Assembly: GCA_041396125.1 (NCBI GenBank)
Contig: JAWKZG010000003.1
Coordinates: 318,954 to 382,953 of the forward strand
DNA length: 64,000 nt
DNA from: JAWKZG01 sp041396125
GTDB lineage: Bacteria; Pseudomonadota; Gammaproteobacteria; Competibacterales; Competibacteraceae
Direction of reading: 5' to 3'
This document shows positions 62,586-64,000 of this stretch, piece after piece. The translations under genes were made by a program, and so were the position numbers. Each line of letters begins with the position of its first letter. Position 1 is the stretch's first letter. The notes below the pieces were generated by a model that did not search any database, was not told the DNA's origin, and worked only from the letters and a program-made list of their open reading frames with translations.

Positions 62586-63653
62586 TTACTTAATCGCAAT
62601 CGGTGAGCCCATGGAACCCGTCGCACCACGAATCGGCGTCGGGCTGTAGATATAAGCAAAAACATAAGTGCCATCATCCGCCAGTTGCTTCAGACGCAGA
62701 TTTTCCTGGTTCACGATACCATTGCGGGTTTGCAGTATTTGATGAATACAAAACGCGCAAGCTTCGCCATTGGGATAAGGCACAGGGTCAGTTGCGTTCC
62801 AATGATCGCCACCCGTTACACCGATTTTCTGATCAGCCAGCCAATACGCCGTTTCAGCGCACAGACCGGGGGTACCTTCATTGAATTTATCAGGATCATT
62901 TTCCCAGTACATTTCCCAGCCGTAGCGAAACAACACCGCATCGCCTTCCATGAACTCGAAATCCGCCATGCCTTGCTTTTCCAGAGCCATCTTGATGTCA
63001 TCTACGCTCATGCACTCGCCGATTTCCAAAGCATCAACGCCGCGTGCACCTGCAAAATCAATCAAGACACCTCGTGCAATAATCGGATGCAGTTTTTCCG
63101 TACCTAACTTGGTTAAGCCATACGCTGTGGCAAATTCAGATTCCACATGTCCATTGTAAAAACGCATTTCCGACCGATCGCCATTTTTCCCGAGCTGCAC
63201 ACCGATATGGCCCAAACCGTCAAACTGGGTGCCTACCTGGCCGACTTCCGTCGCTAAATAATCATCATGCCAGATAACCTTATTGGCACCAAACGGGCCA
63301 CCGTTCGGTGTACCTGGAATCCGCAGCGCGAACGAGCGGGCGCCGAATAAAGGCATTTCACTGTAATAATCAAAACCCAATTTATAGGTTTTGCCTTCTT
63401 TTACCTGGCTCAGTGCACGCATGACAACTTCGGGCTTGGTGTACCAGTTAGTAGAACCGGCTTCGTCGTCTGCCCCCCATAATGGATGTGGCCACCACTT
63501 GCTGCCCAGTGGAGTATCCATGGTGTCACCATCAACCCATGGCTTGCCGGCACACGCTTGCCAGTTTACTTGCGAGCACTCTTGTGCCGAAATAACGCCG
63601 GCAGCTGCCATGCAGCCCAGTACCGAAAGACTGATCAGTGTTTTTTTAAACAT
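62586..63653 (-). CDS. Exported cyclase-family (KynB-like fold) hydrolase
   Basis: Metal-dependent hydrolase fold shared with kynurenine formamidase, 355 residues. It has a signal peptide (MFKKTLISLSVLGCMAAAG then VISAQ), so it acts in the periplasm, unlike cytoplasmic KynB. The family motif HxGTHxDxxxH appears as QVGTQFDGLGH: the first two metal His are Gln, while Asp and the last His remain. This GTQFDGLGH form is a distinct subfamily. Further marks are GVLIDFAGARG, GDAVLFRYGWEMYW and GVTGGDHWNATDPVP. Strong ribosome site AAGGAGGAGG and a good promoter upstream. Substrate unknown; amide or ester hydrolysis is expected. Confidence 0.82.
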   Translation of the reverse strand: MFKKTLISLSVLGCMAAAGVISAQECSQVNWQACAGKPWVDGDTMDTPLGSKWWPHPLWGADDEAGSTNWYTKPEVVMRALSQVKEGKTYKLGFDYYSEMPLFGARSFALRIPGTPNGGPFGANKVIWHDDYLATEVGQVGTQFDGLGHIGVQLGKNGDRSEMRFYNGHVESEFATAYGLTKLGTEKLHPIIARGVLIDFAGARGVDALEIGECMSVDDIKMALEKQGMADFEFMEGDAVLFRYGWEMYWENDPDKFNEGTPGLCAETAYWLADQKIGVTGGDHWNATDPVPYPNGEACAFCIHQILQTRNGIVNQENLRLKQLADDGTYVFAYIYSPTPIRGATGSMGSPIAIK

Positions 63654-63692
63654 TATTAACCTCCTCCTTTATGAATTTTATGAGGCTATTAC

Positions 63693-63721
63693 TATATAGG
63701 AGATTAATTGCAAGCTGTAAA
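63693..63721 (-). promoter_or_regulatory. Sigma-70 promoter of the cyclase-family gene
   Basis: Minus strand TTTACA (63721-63716), 17-base spacer, TATATA (63698-63693), about 40 bases before the start codon at 63653. Confidence 0.7.
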
Positions 63722-63753
63722 GGCGCAATGATTTTTACCGGTTTTTTGCAAAA

Positions 63754-64000
63754 TTAATCTGATGCAAATTCCGCCAGTACCGGCGCATGATCAGAAGGCC
63801 GCTCCCAACGCCGTGGTTCTTTGTCCACTACACAAGACTGACAGCGCGCGCCGAGTGCCTCGCTGGCCAGAATCAGATCAATACGCAGACCCAGATTACG
63901 GCGGAATCCAGCGGCCCGGTAATCCCACCAGCTGAAGGTATTTTCTTCCTGCTCGAACAGGCGAAACGTATCCTGCAAGCCTAGATCCAGCAACGTTTGC
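63754..64000 (-). CDS. xthA: Exodeoxyribonuclease III, C-terminal part
   Basis: Last 82 codons of an AP endonuclease/3'-5' exonuclease that removes abasic sites and blocked 3' ends; the gene enters from the right edge. Visible are DTFRLFEQEENTFSWWDYRA (AGFRRNLGLRIDLILAS following) and the terminal PSDHAPVLAEF with the catalytic Asp-His of the ExoIII family. The first window base pairs are within the frame, so the start lies beyond 64000. The 100 bases to the cyclase gene hold that gene's promoter. Confidence 0.9.
   Translation of the reverse strand, partial: QTLLDLGLQDTFRLFEQEENTFSWWDYRAAGFRRNLGLRIDLILASEALGARCQSCVVDKEPRRWERPSDHAPVLAEFASD

Noticed and set aside
1..64000. CRISPR arrays, tRNA or rRNA genes, insertion sequences
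   Set aside because: No regularly spaced repeats, cloverleaf-like segments, ribosomal motifs, transposase or integrase sequences were recognised by eye. tRNAscan-SE and ISfinder searches would settle it.

Overview
The window reads as chromosomal DNA of a gammaproteobacterium. The basis is the gene order rsmG-parA-parB-atpI-atpBEFHAGDC-glmU, together with a ParE-type topoisomerase subunit, a Fur regulator beside a ferric-iron uptake pair, and an RfaH-type antiterminator with a matching ops element. I cannot name the species. No tRNA, rRNA, CRISPR array or insertion sequence was recognised.

Layout. 1-11654 (minus strand) is a surface-polysaccharide locus: wecA-like initiating transferase, UDP-glucose dehydrogenase, RfaH-like antiterminator, ops element, galE, UDP-glucuronate decarboxylase, A+T-rich flippase and polymerase, two methyltransferases, a glycosyltransferase and a polysaccharide deacetylase. 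12380-16493 holds xseB, rubrerythrin, a DUF3501 gene, parE and fur. 16597-19338 is a Fur-box-controlled Fe(III) permease and binding protein. 19571-24060 has DUF423, SDR and a long UxaA-family protein. 24086-31651 (minus) is a second glycan locus: CapD/WbpM-like dehydratase, a second initiating transferase, GT2, acyltransferase, PpiC-type chaperone, FG-GAP lipoprotein and a secreted protein. 32654-38292 is a tandem double-length UvrA. 38620-47097 is a SWIM / DUF5691 / MoxR / DUF5682 / VWA cassette resembling the uncharacterised E. coli yehLMPQ set, split by an inverted PilZ gene. 47116-50595 is dgoK-rsmG-parA-parB, and 50802-57714 the ATP synthase operon. The end holds glmU, uvrD, an MBL hydrolase, a secreted cyclase-family protein and the tail of xthA.

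A property of the whole window matters for reading it: at least eleven genes are broken by single-base indels (several in homopolymers) or by in-frame stops. They include atpA, atpD, uvrD and the tandem uvrA, whose flanking frames still encode perfectly conserved family sequence. Because ATP synthase subunits are hit, base-call or assembly errors are the simplest explanation for most of them. I therefore report these genes at their reconstructed full extent and give the lesion positions.

The most interesting biology is the YehL-type MoxR/VWA cassette, whose DUF5682 component shows motifs resembling the TIKI/TraB/EreA hydrolase-like fold. Next are the cis-encoded RfaH-ops arrangement in front of the polysaccharide genes, and a perfect 21-bp palindrome between the strong rubrerythrin promoter and its gene. 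An exact 86-bp tandem duplication lies where the DUF5691 and PilZ genes converge.
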